Shown: positions 43,650 to 60,126 of the stretch, piece after piece | Layout of the letters: each line of letters starts with the position of its first letter | Numbering within the stretch: the first letter of the stretch is position 1 | Origin: Xestospongia muta | Taxonomy: Eukaryota; Porifera; Demospongiae; Haplosclerida; Petrosiidae | Assembly: GCA_963693285.1 (NCBI GenBank) | Contig: OY848931.1 | Location: 3,390,079 to 3,454,078, forward strand | Direction of reading: 5' to 3' | Length of the DNA stretch: 64,000 bases | Made by a program: the position numbers and the translations under genes | Notes under the pieces: generated by a model | What the model was told of the DNA's origin: nothing | Databases searched by the model: none | The model's input: only the letters and a program-made list of their open reading frames with translations

Positions 43650-44596
43650 TTAACTGACATGGTGTAGGCGCGGTGGGGGTGAGTGATAGAGCTCCATAGA
43701 CAGAGGAGGAGGAGACCCAAAAAGATTAAAATACTCTTGAGGGGGCAGCACAAGAGACGGGGGTGCTACAAAATGGTGTTGATGGTGATACAGTGGTGAC
43801 AAGACCATACCAGTAGCAGTTGTACCTGTAGGAGATGCTAGAAGAGACATGTTTGTTAAATGCGGAGTTGTTAACTCAAATGACTCTATATCTCCAAGAG
43901 TACTAGTTGGTGAAACTTTTGGCAAAAACGATGGTGAACTTAGTTCACTGGAGTTACTACTGCTTGAGAGAGACTCCTCAAATATTTCATTACAAAGCAG
44001 TTGGTTTTTTTCAGGCTAGAAGGAGAATATATATTATATATTATTTGAATGCATATTTTGTAGTCTCTTTCCTAGACATTTGAATTCACAAGGTCTGTGA
44101 ATGAGACTATATATATTTATACCTTGTTTGTTGTAGTACAAGTGCTGCTACCTTCAGTACTTTCGTCACCATTAGCAAGTACATTTTCCAAACTATGTAT
44201 GTATTCAATAGCTGCATTTAATATAACTTGCTTTCGAAATTTTTTCTTGTGCTGAGGATTATCACCTAAAGCAATCCTTAGTCTCTCGTACTGAGTACGA
44301 ATGTTATTAACTCTTTTGCGTTCTTTGCAATTTTTTAATTCTCTGGATAACTCTTTGTTAGCTTTTCTTTGTTCTGGTGTTTTATTTTTACACCCTTTTC
44401 GTCTTCCTTTTTTTCTGCAGCCAATGACCTCGGTGCATATTTCTTCAGGTAAGGCTAGATCAGGAAATACAAGAACAGAATCGATTCCATTGTTAACGTT
44501 GTCGTCAGATTCAGTACTTGTGCTAGTACAACTTATAATATCTGAGCCGAGCGGAGTCAGCTCAGATAGCTCAGTGAAGTGCCAATGCATATCCAT
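43650..44596 (-). CDS. Basic helix-loop-helix transcription factor
   Basis: Two exons (44596-44123, 44015-43650). The basic region and helix 1 read NCKERKRVNNIRTQYERLR. A loop with HKKKFRKQ follows, and helix 2 is VILNAAIEYIHSLENVL. A Lys/Arg-rich segment (KKGRRKGCKNKTPEQRKANK) precedes it. The ER.RV and FxxLR-like pattern fits group A (proneural/mesodermal type) better than Myc- or HES-type factors, and there is no leucine zipper or Orange domain. The C-terminal exon is Ser/Pro/His-rich and could be a transactivation region. I cannot name the orthologue. TATA-like CATAAAAG lies near 44682-44689 on the - strand. Confidence 0.85.
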
Positions 44597-44632
44597 TATG
44601 GCAGTTTTTAGTAGACACCAGGCAGCTGGAAA

Positions 44633-44659
44633 ATCAGGAAAAGATGGACAATGCAGCTG
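44633..44659 (-). promoter_or_regulatory. Two CAGCTG E-boxes upstream of the bHLH gene
   Basis: CAGCTG occurs at 44633-44638 and 44654-44659, 21 bp apart (about two helical turns). Both lie between the start codon and a TATA-like box. E-boxes are bHLH targets, so autoregulation is possible; this is inference. Confidence 0.35.
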
Positions 44660-44699
44660 GAAATGAAGACTGTGGACCCGCTTTTATGCCCACGAGGTA

Positions 44700-45523
44700 T
44701 AGAGTATAATCGTTCGGGACCCTATTAATATTTAATCGTGTTTTTTTTATTAATTTTGATAACACAAATTGCTATCACATCACTGTGGTAGACCAGTAAG
44801 CCACAAACCCAACGATATTTATGGGCAGGTCGGGATAGTTTATTTGCTGAACAAAGAGAGGACGATTTTCTCTCAGATGACAAAATTATATTTGTTTTGC
44901 AAGGTAACGTGGGAAAGTAATTTTACTATTTTCCTCTCTCTTATGGAAATAATTCTATAAGACTTATACTGCAAATCACATATAAAGTAATTGTCAATTT
45001 TTCCTGTGAAATATTCCTTGCATTGAGACTAACTTATTTTGTTTGAAAGTCAAATATATTTTTAGATCTAAAGTCTTACTTTAATAATTTCTTATCCAGA
45101 CTTGTTGACTCTAACATATTAATTTTAATCAGTCATTCATGACTTCATTGACTTGTATTCTGAATACATTTAAACATATTCTCATGAATAGGGAGATATA
45201 CAAAGTCTTGTAAGAAATGTGAAGATAAACAACATCCAGACTTGTTGACTCTAATATATTCGAACATAAAGAGATAGCACAGCTCTATCTGATCAAAGTC
45301 AACATAAATTTTTTGACTTGTATATTGAATACATGAAAACATATTTTCATGAATAGGAAAATATACAAGGTTTCATAAGGATTATAAAGATAAACAACAG
45401 CAATTAACAAAACAACAAACAGAAAGTAAAAGAAATTAATGCTATATCTCTTTATGAATTAAAATTCTTATAATTTTAATGTTTAATAAATGTTATAATG
45501 GCATTATGGTTTTTATAGAATAG
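44700..45523. other. Gene-free spacer between the bHLH gene and POGLUT1, with a local duplication
   Basis: AT-rich sequence with no convincing gene. From about 45098 to 45400 a segment is present twice. CCAGACTTGTTGACTCTAA occurs at 45099 and 45236. GACTTGTATTCTGAATACAT with following ATATTCTCATGAATAGG occurs near 45150, and a variant occurs near 45317. The unit is about 140-165 bp and diverged. Confidence 0.6.
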
Positions 45524-47373
45524 CTAAGTTATTGTCATAAATTCTGACTTTTTAACAACCTGCCAAGCTATTAAGTGAGAATAATTGATAAGTAATTGTT
45601 TCCAATAACAACGAACATCCTCTAGTCTCAAATGGTCCCATATGAACTTGAAACCTCTAATTAAATGAAAATAATAATATACAAATGACTGTCATTATAG
45701 ATAAGTGGAGTACATAAACATAATTCTCATTTAGTTTGCTTAATAGACCACCAAACATGGCCAGTAATTAACACTTGACAGTGGAAGGACGTAGTCACAC
45801 AAAAGTTTTGATAGTTAGAGTGTTAAAATTCATATTTCTAAGCTAACCACTGTGGGACAGAGACTCACCTATCAGCTATCATCCTTGATATCTCATCATT
45901 CTCCAGTATAAATTCTATTAACTTTCTAAATTAATAAAACAAGCTGTGTAAAGTATTACATTATATAGACTAACTCTGTATTATCTAGTGATACTGGTAT
46001 ATAATGAACCCAAGGTTTTAAAGCAGGGTAAAAGAATTCTATCCAGTCATTACCTACATGTAATACAAGAGATTGACAAAGAAAGAGATGTTTAAATCGG
46101 AAGCTGGCAGCCACACCACGGAAATTAAACAAATATCTAAATAATAATCATAATACACCAATTGTTGACAGCATATAATGCACTTGTATTGACAATGATC
46201 CTCTAGTTTAACTTCTTTTGCTGGGGGAGCATCTAATGTATCCTGTCATAATATCATTACAATGTCAAAGTACTTGACTAACAAGAGCATTACTTTGGGT
46301 GATTTCCATGCTTGATTTTTGGTGTATGCTGCATCCACTAAATGTGGTTTTGCTCTGGACAATAAAATCAATGGATCACGTTCAGCGCTAGTTCTAAAAC
46401 AATAAATGATTATAATTTGTTGTACAATAAACAGATTATCATGTCAACATCCCACAAACAGTAACATTAATGATAAGCCAAGTCAACTTGGCTCATTATA
46501 GTACCGTGAACCACGAAAAAAAGCAATAGGTTTCTTCTTTTTCCATGGCCATTGTAGGGCTGCTCTGCAAAAGATCATCAATAAAAAAAATTATGCACTA
46601 TATTATGTGACACACTCTCTTAAAGACTGCCTCTTCAGATCCCAGCGTCCAAGGCCAGTAGGTTCTACAGCTACTGCTGGTCCTCCTGACCAAAATGTCC
46701 AAGCAGGATACATTATATCCCAATAATCCTTATTCTATTTATAACACGAATTTAAAAAAGTATTATTTTAGTATTGCATTACCTTACTGAATGAGAATAC
46801 TGGAAGTGGAGTATGATATTTGTGAGCCTTGAGGAAGATACTAATAAATAATTAGTATAGTATTGAATATACCTTAGGATAGTCAAAAACGTTGATAATC
46901 ACTTCCATATTAGGAAGTTGGTCAATGATACTTAAAATAAAATGTTCTATTCCTTTACATCGAGGACCAAACATACATTTTGTCTCACGATACAAAGTGT
47001 GATTGATGATTTGATAATGAACACCTAATGATTTTGCAGCTACAAACTCCGCCCAAGTTATACTACCTCTTTTTTTCCACACAGCAAGATCATCTTCCAT
47101 TACAAATTTGAAGGAATCTCCACATAATTTTGTTGTAGTATTATCTACTGGAGTAAGAGCCCATTGTTCTTCTATGAGCTTAATATAAGAAGACCATTTG
47201 GAAGAGTTATAGGATGAAAAAAAGGGGTGGGGCTCATTAAAGGTGGAATCTGGTTTATAGCTTGTTTCACTGCAATCTTGTACGTCTAGACAGCTCACAT
47301 CTCCGCTCACTCTTACTGCATATAATGATATTATTAAGACTATAACAATTTGTATGTGACTCCAAACCACCAT
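45524..47373 (-). CDS. POGLUT1: Protein O-glucosyltransferase 1 (Rumi-like)
   Basis: ER enzyme of GT family 90 (CAP10 domain) that adds O-glucose to EGF repeats of Notch-type proteins. The N-terminal signal sequence is followed by [29 protein letters not shown] and [20 protein letters not shown] are strongly conserved. The CAP10 core includes [20 protein letters not shown] and [14 protein letters not shown]. The C terminus is [20 protein letters not shown] and then [11 protein letters not shown]. Unlike the human enzyme, which ends in a KDEL-like KTEL, no retention tetrapeptide stands at the end. Its start codon lies only 36 bp from that of MRPS25. Confidence 0.9.
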
Positions 47374-47409
47374 ACTCTTAGCTCTCTAATTAATACCCAC
47401 CCACGTGGT
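47374..47409. promoter_or_regulatory. 36-bp divergent promoter, POGLUT1/MRPS25
   Basis: Only 36 bases separate the two start codons, so 5' UTRs and promoters must overlap the neighbouring coding sequence. It contains CCACGTGG, a palindromic E-box, at 47401-47408. Confidence 0.6.
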
Positions 47410-47956
47410 ATGGCTAAAGGCAAGTTCCCTTACAGAAGGACTCTCGAGTTCTTATCATGCGGTAGACTCTATTTAAAGAACTCTGTTAAAGTGATTACTA
47501 TTGCTTATGATGCTGTGGATCGACAAAGTACTGGAGTGAGACGATTTTTAGGCGAGAATATCCCTCAAATTCAATACAAGAATCCTTCTGTTCAAATAGT
47601 AGCATTAAAAAACACAGGCAAATTTCCTCATATAAACGTTTATTTTTCTGATGGGATGAAGACATTAATAGATTGTGAGAGTAAGAAAAGTGAGAAAATA
47701 TTAAAAGAACTCTCATCAGTAGCTGGAAAACTCGAGTAAGTAGTATATAACAACCCCCATGATGATCAATTATTACATTAATTAAATATTTAGGGCTCAA
47801 GTGAGACGAGAACAAGCAGCTGCTGAGATTAATCCAGATAATTTTGGAGATGCTAGAAAAGGTCGTTTTTGTATTTGTGAGGTACCAGGACAAGTACCTT
47901 GTCCAAGAGTGACCCCTCTACTCAATATTGAACATAAATGGAAACATAAAGACTAA
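47410..47956 (+). CDS. MRPS25: Mitochondrial small ribosomal subunit protein mS25
   Basis: Component of the mitoribosome small subunit. Starts MAKGKFPYRRTLEFLSCGRL. FLGENIPQIQYKNPSVQIVA is the diagnostic L51/S25/CI-B8 strand, close to the human IPQIQYKNPWVQIM. One intron follows KLE near 47737; exon 2 begins AQVRREQAAAEINPDNFGDA and ends HKWKHKD. The Cys/Pro motif CEVPGQVPCPRVTPL near the C terminus matches the family. Divergent from POGLUT1, convergent with PDHB. Confidence 0.92.
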
Positions 47957-48045
47957 AGCAACTAATACATGTAATAATAAAACAATAGTCCAGGCTAAAA
48001 ATATCTTCAAATAATTTTATTTGCTAGAAGAGCAATCTCTGTGTT

Positions 48046-49446
48046 CTAATCGATATTAAGCATTTTACATACAGTCCTGACTACATTGTCTTTTTGGGGA
48101 ACAGATAATACTTCAAGAGAATGAGCATATGGCATAGGAACATCAGCTCCAGTGACACGATAGATTGGGGCATCAAGGTAGTCAAATGCAGGGCCTAATA
48201 TAGAAAATGGATTAAGAATTTGTAATTAGGGGACTTACTCTCTACAATTGAAGCAGCTATTTCAGCTCCTATACCATATTGTGGCCAACATCCTTCCACA
48301 GTGACAAGATGGTTTGTCTTCATGACAGAATTAATAATGGTTTCACGGTCCAAAGGTCGAAGTGATCGCAAATTGATGACCTCACAGTTGACACCTCTTT
48401 GAGCCAACTCTTGTGCAGCATCGAGGGTTACAATTAAACTCCGAGAAAACGAGACAAGGGTAACATCAGTACCTGATAATACAGTAGAACAATAACTAAA
48501 GTATGGCTATTCAACTTACCTTCTTTTTCTATCTTTGCTTTTCCAATTGGAATAACAAAGTCTTTACCAAGAGCTTCATCAGCAATAGGAAAAGAATGTC
48601 CATACATTATCTCATTCTCCAGTAACACAACTGGATTATCATCTCTGACAGCTGCCTTTAAGAGTCCACGACAATCCTCAGGAAAACAAGGTGCCAGAAC
48701 CTAATATAACATTTAGCGTAGCATAGACTGAGATCAATTTTACTTTGAGACCGGGGACATGTGCATACCACGAGCTAAAGTCCTGTGAATGTTGGGCAGC
48801 AACTCCAGCAGCTGCTCCATTTGGTCCGCGAAATACGATAGGCACAGGTACCTAGAACAATAGTTAATTACATCATTAAACAATAGCTAATTAACTTACT
48901 GTTCCAGCTGACATATAGAAAGTTTTTGCTGCTGAATTGATCACCTAAATAAGAGCCACACCCACTTTTTAGATCAATAAAAATAGACATGCTACCTGAT
49001 CAATAGCTTGCATAGAAAAATTGAAAGTCATAAATTCACAAATAGGCCGCAATCCAGCCTAAACAGAAAAAAGATCACATGACTATCACATGACATGAAC
49101 CCACCATAGCAGCACCAACAGCTACCCCAGCTATACCCATTTCGGTAATGGGTGTGTCAATAACACGTTTATCACCCCACTTTTTCCATAAACCTCTTGT
49201 GACCTATACAATGAAACTATAGAGGACTCAGCTTTGAAAAGTCTTTACTTTATAAGCTCCATCATATTCAGCAACTTCCTCTCCTATAATAAACACTTTG
49301 CTATCTCTCTCTAGTTCCTCGTCCAAGGCCGAATTGAGAGCATCTCTGCATGTCATGTCTCCTTTTAAAGAAGCAGTTGTTGATAGATGACGAGACCATC
49401 TTCTAGGTCTTAGTAAACTTGATGCAACTCGTCTAACCACTTCCAT
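48046..49446 (-). CDS. PDHB: Pyruvate dehydrogenase E1 component subunit beta
   Basis: Beta subunit of the mitochondrial pyruvate dehydrogenase E1 heterotetramer. An Arg/Ser-rich presequence ([20 protein letters not shown]) suits mitochondrial import. [20 protein letters not shown] and [17 protein letters not shown] start the mature part. [55 protein letters not shown] and [20 protein letters not shown] are family blocks. The C terminus is [20 protein letters not shown] and ends MLNID. Thiamine-diphosphate-contacting residues look intact. Divergent from IMMP2L. Confidence 0.95.
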
Positions 49447-49517
49447 AATTACTGTTACTAAGGACGATTAAAATTAAATAGCATACGCCCACTAAGTATA
49501 CGGGAATATTTCGCCAT

Positions 49518-49561
49518 TTCATTTCTCTATAAATTTCAGAATGTTTCCGTTCACGTCAGTA
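49518..49561 (+). promoter_or_regulatory. 44-bp promoter element shared with the L51-like/SETD6 promoter
   Basis: Second copy of the element at 30495-30538. It begins TTCATTTCTCTATAAATTTC, contains GTTCACGTCA (CRE-like half site), and lies 14 bases before the IMMP2L start codon. Confidence 0.6.
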
Positions 49562-49575
49562 ATCTATATCCCGCA

Positions 49576-50275
49576 ATGTACAGAAGGTTGTATTATGACA
49601 GTTCTCGGTATTTTCTCTACGGTGTAGCATTGATAGTACCAGTAGTAATCACATTCTGTGATAACGTGGGGTTCCTAACAACTGTTACTGGACGTTCAAT
49701 GAGGGTAAGATAACAATAGAGGGTGTGGTCTTGATGTATGGGTAGCCTACTTTTAATCCAGAATCATCCAAAACAAATGATCGTGTTTGGGTAAGTAGAT
49801 GGTCGCTGTACCAGTATCAACCCAGACCAGGTGATATAGTGGCAGTGTTGTAAGTATACGTCACATGACAGTCACATGACTATACTCTAGCTCACCATTA
49901 AATCCTAAGAAGAGAATGGTAAAACGAGTGATAGCAACTGAAGGAGAAGTTATATGGTACTTAATATTGATGGCAATATAGAAATATGTCTTCCTAGTAC
50001 TCAAGGTTATCGTTTGAAGATAGTTCATGTACCACAAGGACATTGTTGGGTGGAAGGAGATAACACTAGATCAAGTCAGGACAGTAATTTTTATGGACCT
50101 GTAAGTTGTAATCAATATTAAATTACGGGGACTATCTCATTTCTAGATATCTGCTGGTCTTATCTGTGGTAGAGTATCATATATTGTCTGGCCTCCCAAA
50201 CGATGGGGACATGTTTCTCAGCATCTTTTTATTGATCAAGAAGAGAGAAGGTCTTTTACTTTAGATATTATATAA
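49576..50275 (+). CDS. IMMP2L: Mitochondrial inner membrane protease subunit 2
   Basis: Signal-peptidase-like serine protease of the inner membrane that matures intermembrane-space proteins. One N-terminal membrane segment ([16 protein letters not shown]) is followed by [13 protein letters not shown] with the catalytic Ser. [20 protein letters not shown] continues into RVIATEGEV, giving the catalytic Lys dyad. [20 protein letters not shown] and [14 protein letters not shown] are diagnostic. Five exons. The length of about 170-175 residues fits the family. The last exon extends slightly ([10 protein letters not shown]). Confidence 0.94.
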
Positions 50276-50370
50276 TAGCAAATGATAAAAAAATTATTTC
50301 AAATTCACTAATTACTAATACACAAACAATATTATGTTATCAATAATCATTGATTACGAAGGGGCAAAAC

Positions 50371-52076
50371 TCATTCTTCATTAGGTGATGACATGTTCAT
50401 AATAGACTCTTTAATTTGAATTATTGTTTCCAAAGTCCTCTTGCTATGAGCGATTTGAGCCTCTGTATATGACAACAACCCTTTTTTCAAATGTGTGTGA
50501 TAATGATCAGTAAAAATGGCTATCTGAAGAGGAAGGAAGTGTTGTACAAAGAAGGTGTGGTTGCTTACCTCTGTCTCTGCTGTTTGACTGATGGCCTGAA
50601 ATTGTGACTCTGCTTTGTATTTAGCCTTTTCAGCCTATAATAATAGAACAATAAAACATTTCATTTCAGATGACATCATACAGCATTTTTCTTCTCTGGT
50701 TTTGCTTTGTCTAGCTGTGCAGTAGCAGCAAGGAATGCTTGAAGGAGAGCCAAGCGACGTAACAACATTTCTTTACAGTGCACAAAATGGTCCGCTTGAT
50801 AAGAAAGTGCTGTTGCTAATGATAGAGCTGCATCAAGTGACAGGAGACACTCATTAATTCCAACATCAAGAATAGCTTCAGTCATTTGTGACTCAACACT
50901 AGTACAATATAAGAGAGGGTTTATTATCAGCACACTCACTAAGATATATCAGTGTGTCTTTTATCAGTTGTGGCAAGATCTTGAAGACCTGCCTTAACTA
51001 AAACACAGGCTGTACCAAGTTCTATAGGTAGCAGTAACAAAGTTATTATTATATGCTATCAACTCACTTTGCCAACTAAAAATATACTCAGAAAACGCCT
51101 ACAAAGCAAACAAACAGTTTTCATGTAATGTGTCAATATATATTTTATGGTATTACAATTTACTTACAAGATAAGTGGCTTCCAAATTAGGACCAGTCTC
51201 AGTAACATATTTGAGAAATGCATCAAATTTCTCATCAGTATCCTAATGTAGTATAATCCTATAGGAAGTAACTGATACTATTTACCTGAAGACCTGATAG
51301 ACTGAAGTTAGAATAGACTTTAGTTATTTGAGACCACATGGTACCAGCTCCAAGACGCTCATGCTCAGATACCTATAAGTGTAAAGTAACTTGACTAGTT
51401 TGACCAGTTCTTATAACCTGTTCCTCTGTTAAGAAATTATACACTAAATGATTCTCTATAAAGAAACGATGATTTGCAAGTGCCTGTAAAAAACTGAACA
51501 ATTAGTGATGATAATCAAAAGATTGATGGAGAAAGAGTCTTACATTTCCATTCGAAGAGTATGTCTGCGATTTAGTCCACCAAACATAGCATCTCCTTTA
51601 CCTAGAGAAAGAGACATGACTATTGTCTCAGAACAGCCTTACTAACCAATTACTGGTGTAGCTGGAAGATCAGTTATTGAAGATGGGATGAGTGGTAACG
51701 GAGGGATCTAGTATATCATGTGATTGTCATGTGACTATAGCGCAGTTTTACTTACAACATAGCCACCCAAATCAACATTTCGCATTAAAGCTCTGTGCAA
51801 CCACTGGACTTCTTTGTATTTTCTTTGCAGTAAATGTTTTTTGCCATTTATTATGACCTACAATACGCAATGTACAGGTATTGCAGTTAGATTAGCCACT
51901 CCCACCTCAATATCATACAGCCAATCTCCTTTCTCTTTTCTACAATCAGTGACGTTGATTGTTATGTCTTCTTTGGGCTTCAAAGAAATCTCTTTGTGTT
52001 CATCCTCTTCCTCATCGTCAAAGAATCGAAGCTGTTCAGTGGACCCTCTCTCAACTATTGGTTCATCGTCATCCAT
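50371..52076 (-). CDS. PX-BAR sorting nexin, SNX5/6/32-like
   Basis: Retromer/ESCPE-type sorting nexin that binds membranes and shapes endosomal tubules. An acidic N terminus (MDDDEPIVERGSTEQLRFFD) is followed by a PX domain: ISLKPKEDITINVTDCRKEK, a Lys/Arg-rich RKYKEVQWLHRAL and GGYVIPPLPLIPSS. FLQALANHRFFIENHLVYNF ends the PX. The BAR helices include EMLLRRLALLQAFLAATAQL and DKAKPEKKNA, resembling the LLYRR..LDKAR segment of SNX5/6. It ends IQIKESIMNMSSPNEE. The subfamily rests on this segment and is less certain than the PX-BAR call. Divergent from PSMD6, 50 bp between starts. Confidence 0.8.
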
Positions 52077-52126
52077 GCTGTATTGCTGCAGGAAATTATT
52101 TCGTCTCTAATTATACGAAAATAACC

Positions 52127-53672
52127 ATGCCTCTGGAAGGTCTTGATGAAGAAGGTCTACCACGTAATCCTAACCTCCAATTAGCTCAATGGCGGTTTGT
52201 ATTAACGTTAGATGACGGGTTAGTGGACAAACAGACTTTTTGGGATCAATTGTTAGAAGTTATTAAAGAAAAAGGTAGAATATTCTCTGTTTTATAATAT
52301 ATAAATTTTCTCATGTGCTAGATATGGCGCCATTTTATGCCTCTATTTGTCGAGATCTTCAATACACGTTGGATGAAGGACTCCTTGAAAAACTTCAGAC
52401 AAATAATAAAACAAAATTACAGGTTTGTTCAATTTTAATTAACATTAATTATCAAATATTAATGATAGGAGTTAGAAGCTACAATTGAGGATGCAGAGAA
52501 AAATTTTGGTGAAGTTGAAATGCGTGATGCATTACTGAACAAAGCAGAATACCTCTGTCAAATAGGAGAGAAAGTAAACTAGCCAATTTCTTAATAACCA
52601 GTAAAGCACACCCACCTTTAGGATGAAGCAGTCAGTACATTCCGACAAGCATATGATAAAACAGTAGCATTGGGTTATCGTATGGACGTAGTATTTTATT
52701 TACTTCGTATTGGACTCTTCTACAATGATAATGAATTGATGAAGTCTAATTTAGAAAAAGCTCAAAGGTAATTAAATAATTTAGAGTCAATCTTATATCT
52801 TGTATTGCAGTCTTATTGAGGAGGGTGGAGACTGGGACAGACGTAATCGTCTTAAAGTGTATCGAGGACTTTATGCTATGCAGACGAGAGATTTTAAAAC
52901 AGCAGCTGTTAATTTCTTTGAGGCTATGTCAACTTTTACATCAACTGAACTAATGGATTATCGTACATTTGTCAAGTATGCTGTGTTCTGTTGCATGGTT
53001 GCTCTGCCTCGTAGTGACCTTAAAGCTAAGGTTAGTAAAAAGGAAAGCTCCTTAATTAATTTTATAATCAAATTAGGTGATTAATGGAGCTGATATATTG
53101 GAAGTGTTACATGATTTTCCTGAACTCAATCAATACGTCCACTCACTTTATGATTGTCAATATGACAAGTTCTTTGAGTCTCTTAGTAAGATCTTATTAA
53201 TATTCATAGTCCTCATTTAATTCATTTAATTAGTGTGGGTGGAGCATGAGCTACAGACTGATCGTTATCTCACTTTACATACATGTTATTATATTCGTGA
53301 GATGCGAGTCAAGGCTTATTCACAATTACTCGAATCTTATCGCTCACTCTCTTTACATCACATGGCTAGAAGTTTTGGAGTTAGTGAAAGCTTCATTGAC
53401 AAGTAAATCATAACACTTGTTCTCTGTTAGTGTGGATATTCTTCCCAACAGAGAACTTGCTCGGTTCATAGCATCAGGACGACTGCATTGTCGCATTGAC
53501 AAGGTAGCTGGTGTTGTTGAAACAAATCGTCCTGATAGCAAAAATTTTCTTTACCAGGTATACAAATAAAAAATAATCATAATTATAATAATTATTGTTT
53601 TAGTCTACTATCAAACAAGGTGACATATTGTTGAATCGAGTTCAGAAACTAAGTAGAGTTATAAACATTTAA
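52127..53672 (+). CDS. PSMD6: 26S proteasome regulatory subunit Rpn7
   Basis: PCI-domain subunit of the 19S lid. [20 protein letters not shown] is the family N terminus. [20 protein letters not shown] and [20 protein letters not shown] form TPR-like helices. [20 protein letters not shown] and [20 protein letters not shown] precede the PCI domain, which includes ARSFGVS-like and [20 protein letters not shown] blocks. It ends LSRVINI. About ten exons. A second proteasome gene (PSMD2) lies 600 bp downstream, beyond SCOC. Confidence 0.95.
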
Positions 53673-53818
53673 ATGGTAAATATTGTATTAATCATTACAA
53701 ACATCTTGCTAGTATTTTACAATAACATCTGTCATGTGAGTATCACATGACTGAACCAGGCCTTTGTATCTGATGGTAATGATTGTGAAGAGTGGGTGGA
53801 GCTCAATGGTTATGAAAG

Positions 53819-54146
53819 TTATTTCAAAGTTGGTTGGAAAATGTCTGAATTTTCTAATAAACTCTGAATATATTGATCCAATATCTACAAGAGAGATAAT
53901 TTTAATAGTTATTTCAGTTAATGGTAATAATATTACTTGATTGTCTGTTTGGAGTTGCTCATTCTCTTCTTTAACAGCGTGTAATCTTTGTGATAAGTCA
54001 TGTAACGTGTTCTGTAACTCCAAAATTTCCATCATTAGCTTTTCTTTCTCTTCTTTGAGTCCTTCTTGATCATTTTCCTTATTTCTTTCGTCTCTCTCTT
54101 CATTATCTTCTTCATCACGAACTGGAGGACTTTCAACAGTTGCCAT
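53819..54146 (-). CDS. SCOC: Short coiled-coil protein SCOC
   Basis: Small Golgi-associated coiled-coil protein that binds Arl GTPases and acts in autophagy in vertebrates. Exon 1 (54146-53937) gives an acidic start and LMMEILELQNTLHDLSQRLH followed by AVKEENEQLQTDNQ. Exon 2 (53884-53819) joins in phase 0 and reads ILDQYIQSLLENSDIFQPTL, then K and stop, matching the vertebrate VLGQYIENLMSASSVFQ. The full length is 91 residues. It lies between the two proteasome genes and is head-to-head with PSMD2 (125 bp). Confidence 0.9.
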
Positions 54147-54271
54147 ATCATCAAATAGGTGTGGTTAGATGACTTCGATTAAAAGGGGCGTGGTTAGTTG
54201 TAACCAAAGTTGCTGCATGTATCCATCTAAACCACACGTGTAGTAGTGTTCCTGCTCCTACTATCAAGACA

Positions 54272-58904
<4,633 letters not shown>

Positions 58905-58997
58905 TTTAACTAGGATGCAAGTCATTTTAATATTCTGACTAATTATAGGAGTATTGAACTAAACAATTCATTAATAAATAAATTACTATAATAAATA

Positions 58998-60095
58998 TTA
59001 TTGGGGTATAGGGATACTCATTTCTCTTTGACAACAGAGAAGAGGTGATACAGTCCAGTTATAAACATAGGCTGGTTTTATTTCTCTTACAATTAAACAC
59101 ATTGTTCTATTACTTAATAAATTCTTTCTCTTTTGAATCAAAGTGGCTGCCTTTTCTTTGTGTGTCACAATATAGTTGTTATGGCAACCACGACTGTGTC
59201 CTTCTGTGTTAAACCGGACATCATGAATCCTTTGAACATTAAATGGTGCCATCCATAATCCAACGGTCACATCTTCATTATTATACAGCTGTAATACCAC
59301 ACTCAGACGAACTACTAAGTCCACTAGTTGCCATGACAACACATATCCTCCACCCAATGCATAAGGGACAAAATGAGGACAAAGGAACCATTTCTTTTCC
59401 TCAAATTTACCTGTATATTCTGGAAACCCTTTACCCATAAAATAGCCCCAATATAGTCTTGGAGGGCAACCCATCTTGTGGAGGGCATTGACCAATCGAT
59501 CTATTTGAACAAAGGAGTCGTCATCACATTTTATGAGATAGTCAAAGTGATGGTTTTTATGAACCCGGACTAGACCCTGCAATAACTTGTTTGTTAAATT
59601 AAAATAACTGTCTACCAGGTTGTCTAGCAAGATAATATCTTGGTATGTTGTCATCTCGTGTTCTATCTCATCTTTCTTTCTCCTTGGGAGTTCTTTGTTG
59701 CCAATAATAAATTTTGGAGTTATTGTTACATTTGGTAATTTACTGTATAATGTCATCCAAGTCCTTCTAGCAGCTGCTCTTCTAGCAATACCATATGGAG
59801 AAGAGGGAACAATAAATAACAATCTTAGAGGATTATGACAACCGTTGCGTAGGCTCTCTTTGATATTAACATTGAGGTAGACATTGTCGGGTGTTATTAA
59901 GCGAGAATAAACTTTATCTTTGATCATAGAGATGGGTGTCGTTTGTTTGTAGTTGCTGTTGCTTGTATGAGCTTCGTGCAATGTGGTTTTAGAGAAAAAG
60001 AAAAATAATATTCCCAGAAGGAGTCCGAGTAGAAAGGACAGAGGAAGGATAACTATTCTTATTCTTGGAACTGAAGAGAAACGTAATGGAGGCAT
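58998..60095 (-). CDS. Beta-1,3-galactosyltransferase, B3GALT6-like, intronless
   Basis: Type II Golgi membrane enzyme of GT family 31. A membrane anchor (VILPLSFLLGLLLGILFFFF) follows a short cytoplasmic end. IKCDDDSFVQIDRL is the DxD metal/UDP-sugar site. RLYWGYFMGKG, FVPYALGGGYVLSWQLVDLV, NNEDVTVGLWMAPFNVQRIH and HSRGCHNNYIVTHKEKAATL resemble B3GALT6, the galactosyltransferase II of the glycosaminoglycan linker, as do AYVYNWTVSPLLCCQRE near the end. Single exon, 365 residues. Divergent from its paralogue with 31 bp between starts. The exact acceptor is not known. Confidence 0.87.
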   Translation of the reverse strand: MPPLRFSSVPRIRIVILPLSFLLGLLLGILFFFFSKTTLHEAHTSNSNYKQTTPISMIKDKVYSRLITPDNVYLNVNIKESLRNGCHNPLRLLFIVPSSPYGIARRAAARRTWMTLYSKLPNVTITPKFIIGNKELPRRKKDEIEHEMTTYQDIILLDNLVDSYFNLTNKLLQGLVRVHKNHHFDYLIKCDDDSFVQIDRLVNALHKMGCPPRLYWGYFMGKGFPEYTGKFEEKKWFLCPHFVPYALGGGYVLSWQLVDLVVRLSVVLQLYNNEDVTVGLWMAPFNVQRIHDVRFNTEGHSRGCHNNYIVTHKEKAATLIQKRKNLLSNRTMCLIVREIKPAYVYNWTVSPLLCCQREMSIPIPQ

Positions 60096-60126
60096 TATAT
60101 CTGCTCAGGTGCCCCGCCTACTTTAA

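Noticed and set aside
47498..47893. 131-codon frame on the - strand across MRPS25
   Set aside because: It lies opposite the MRPS25 exons, without homology or a start context.
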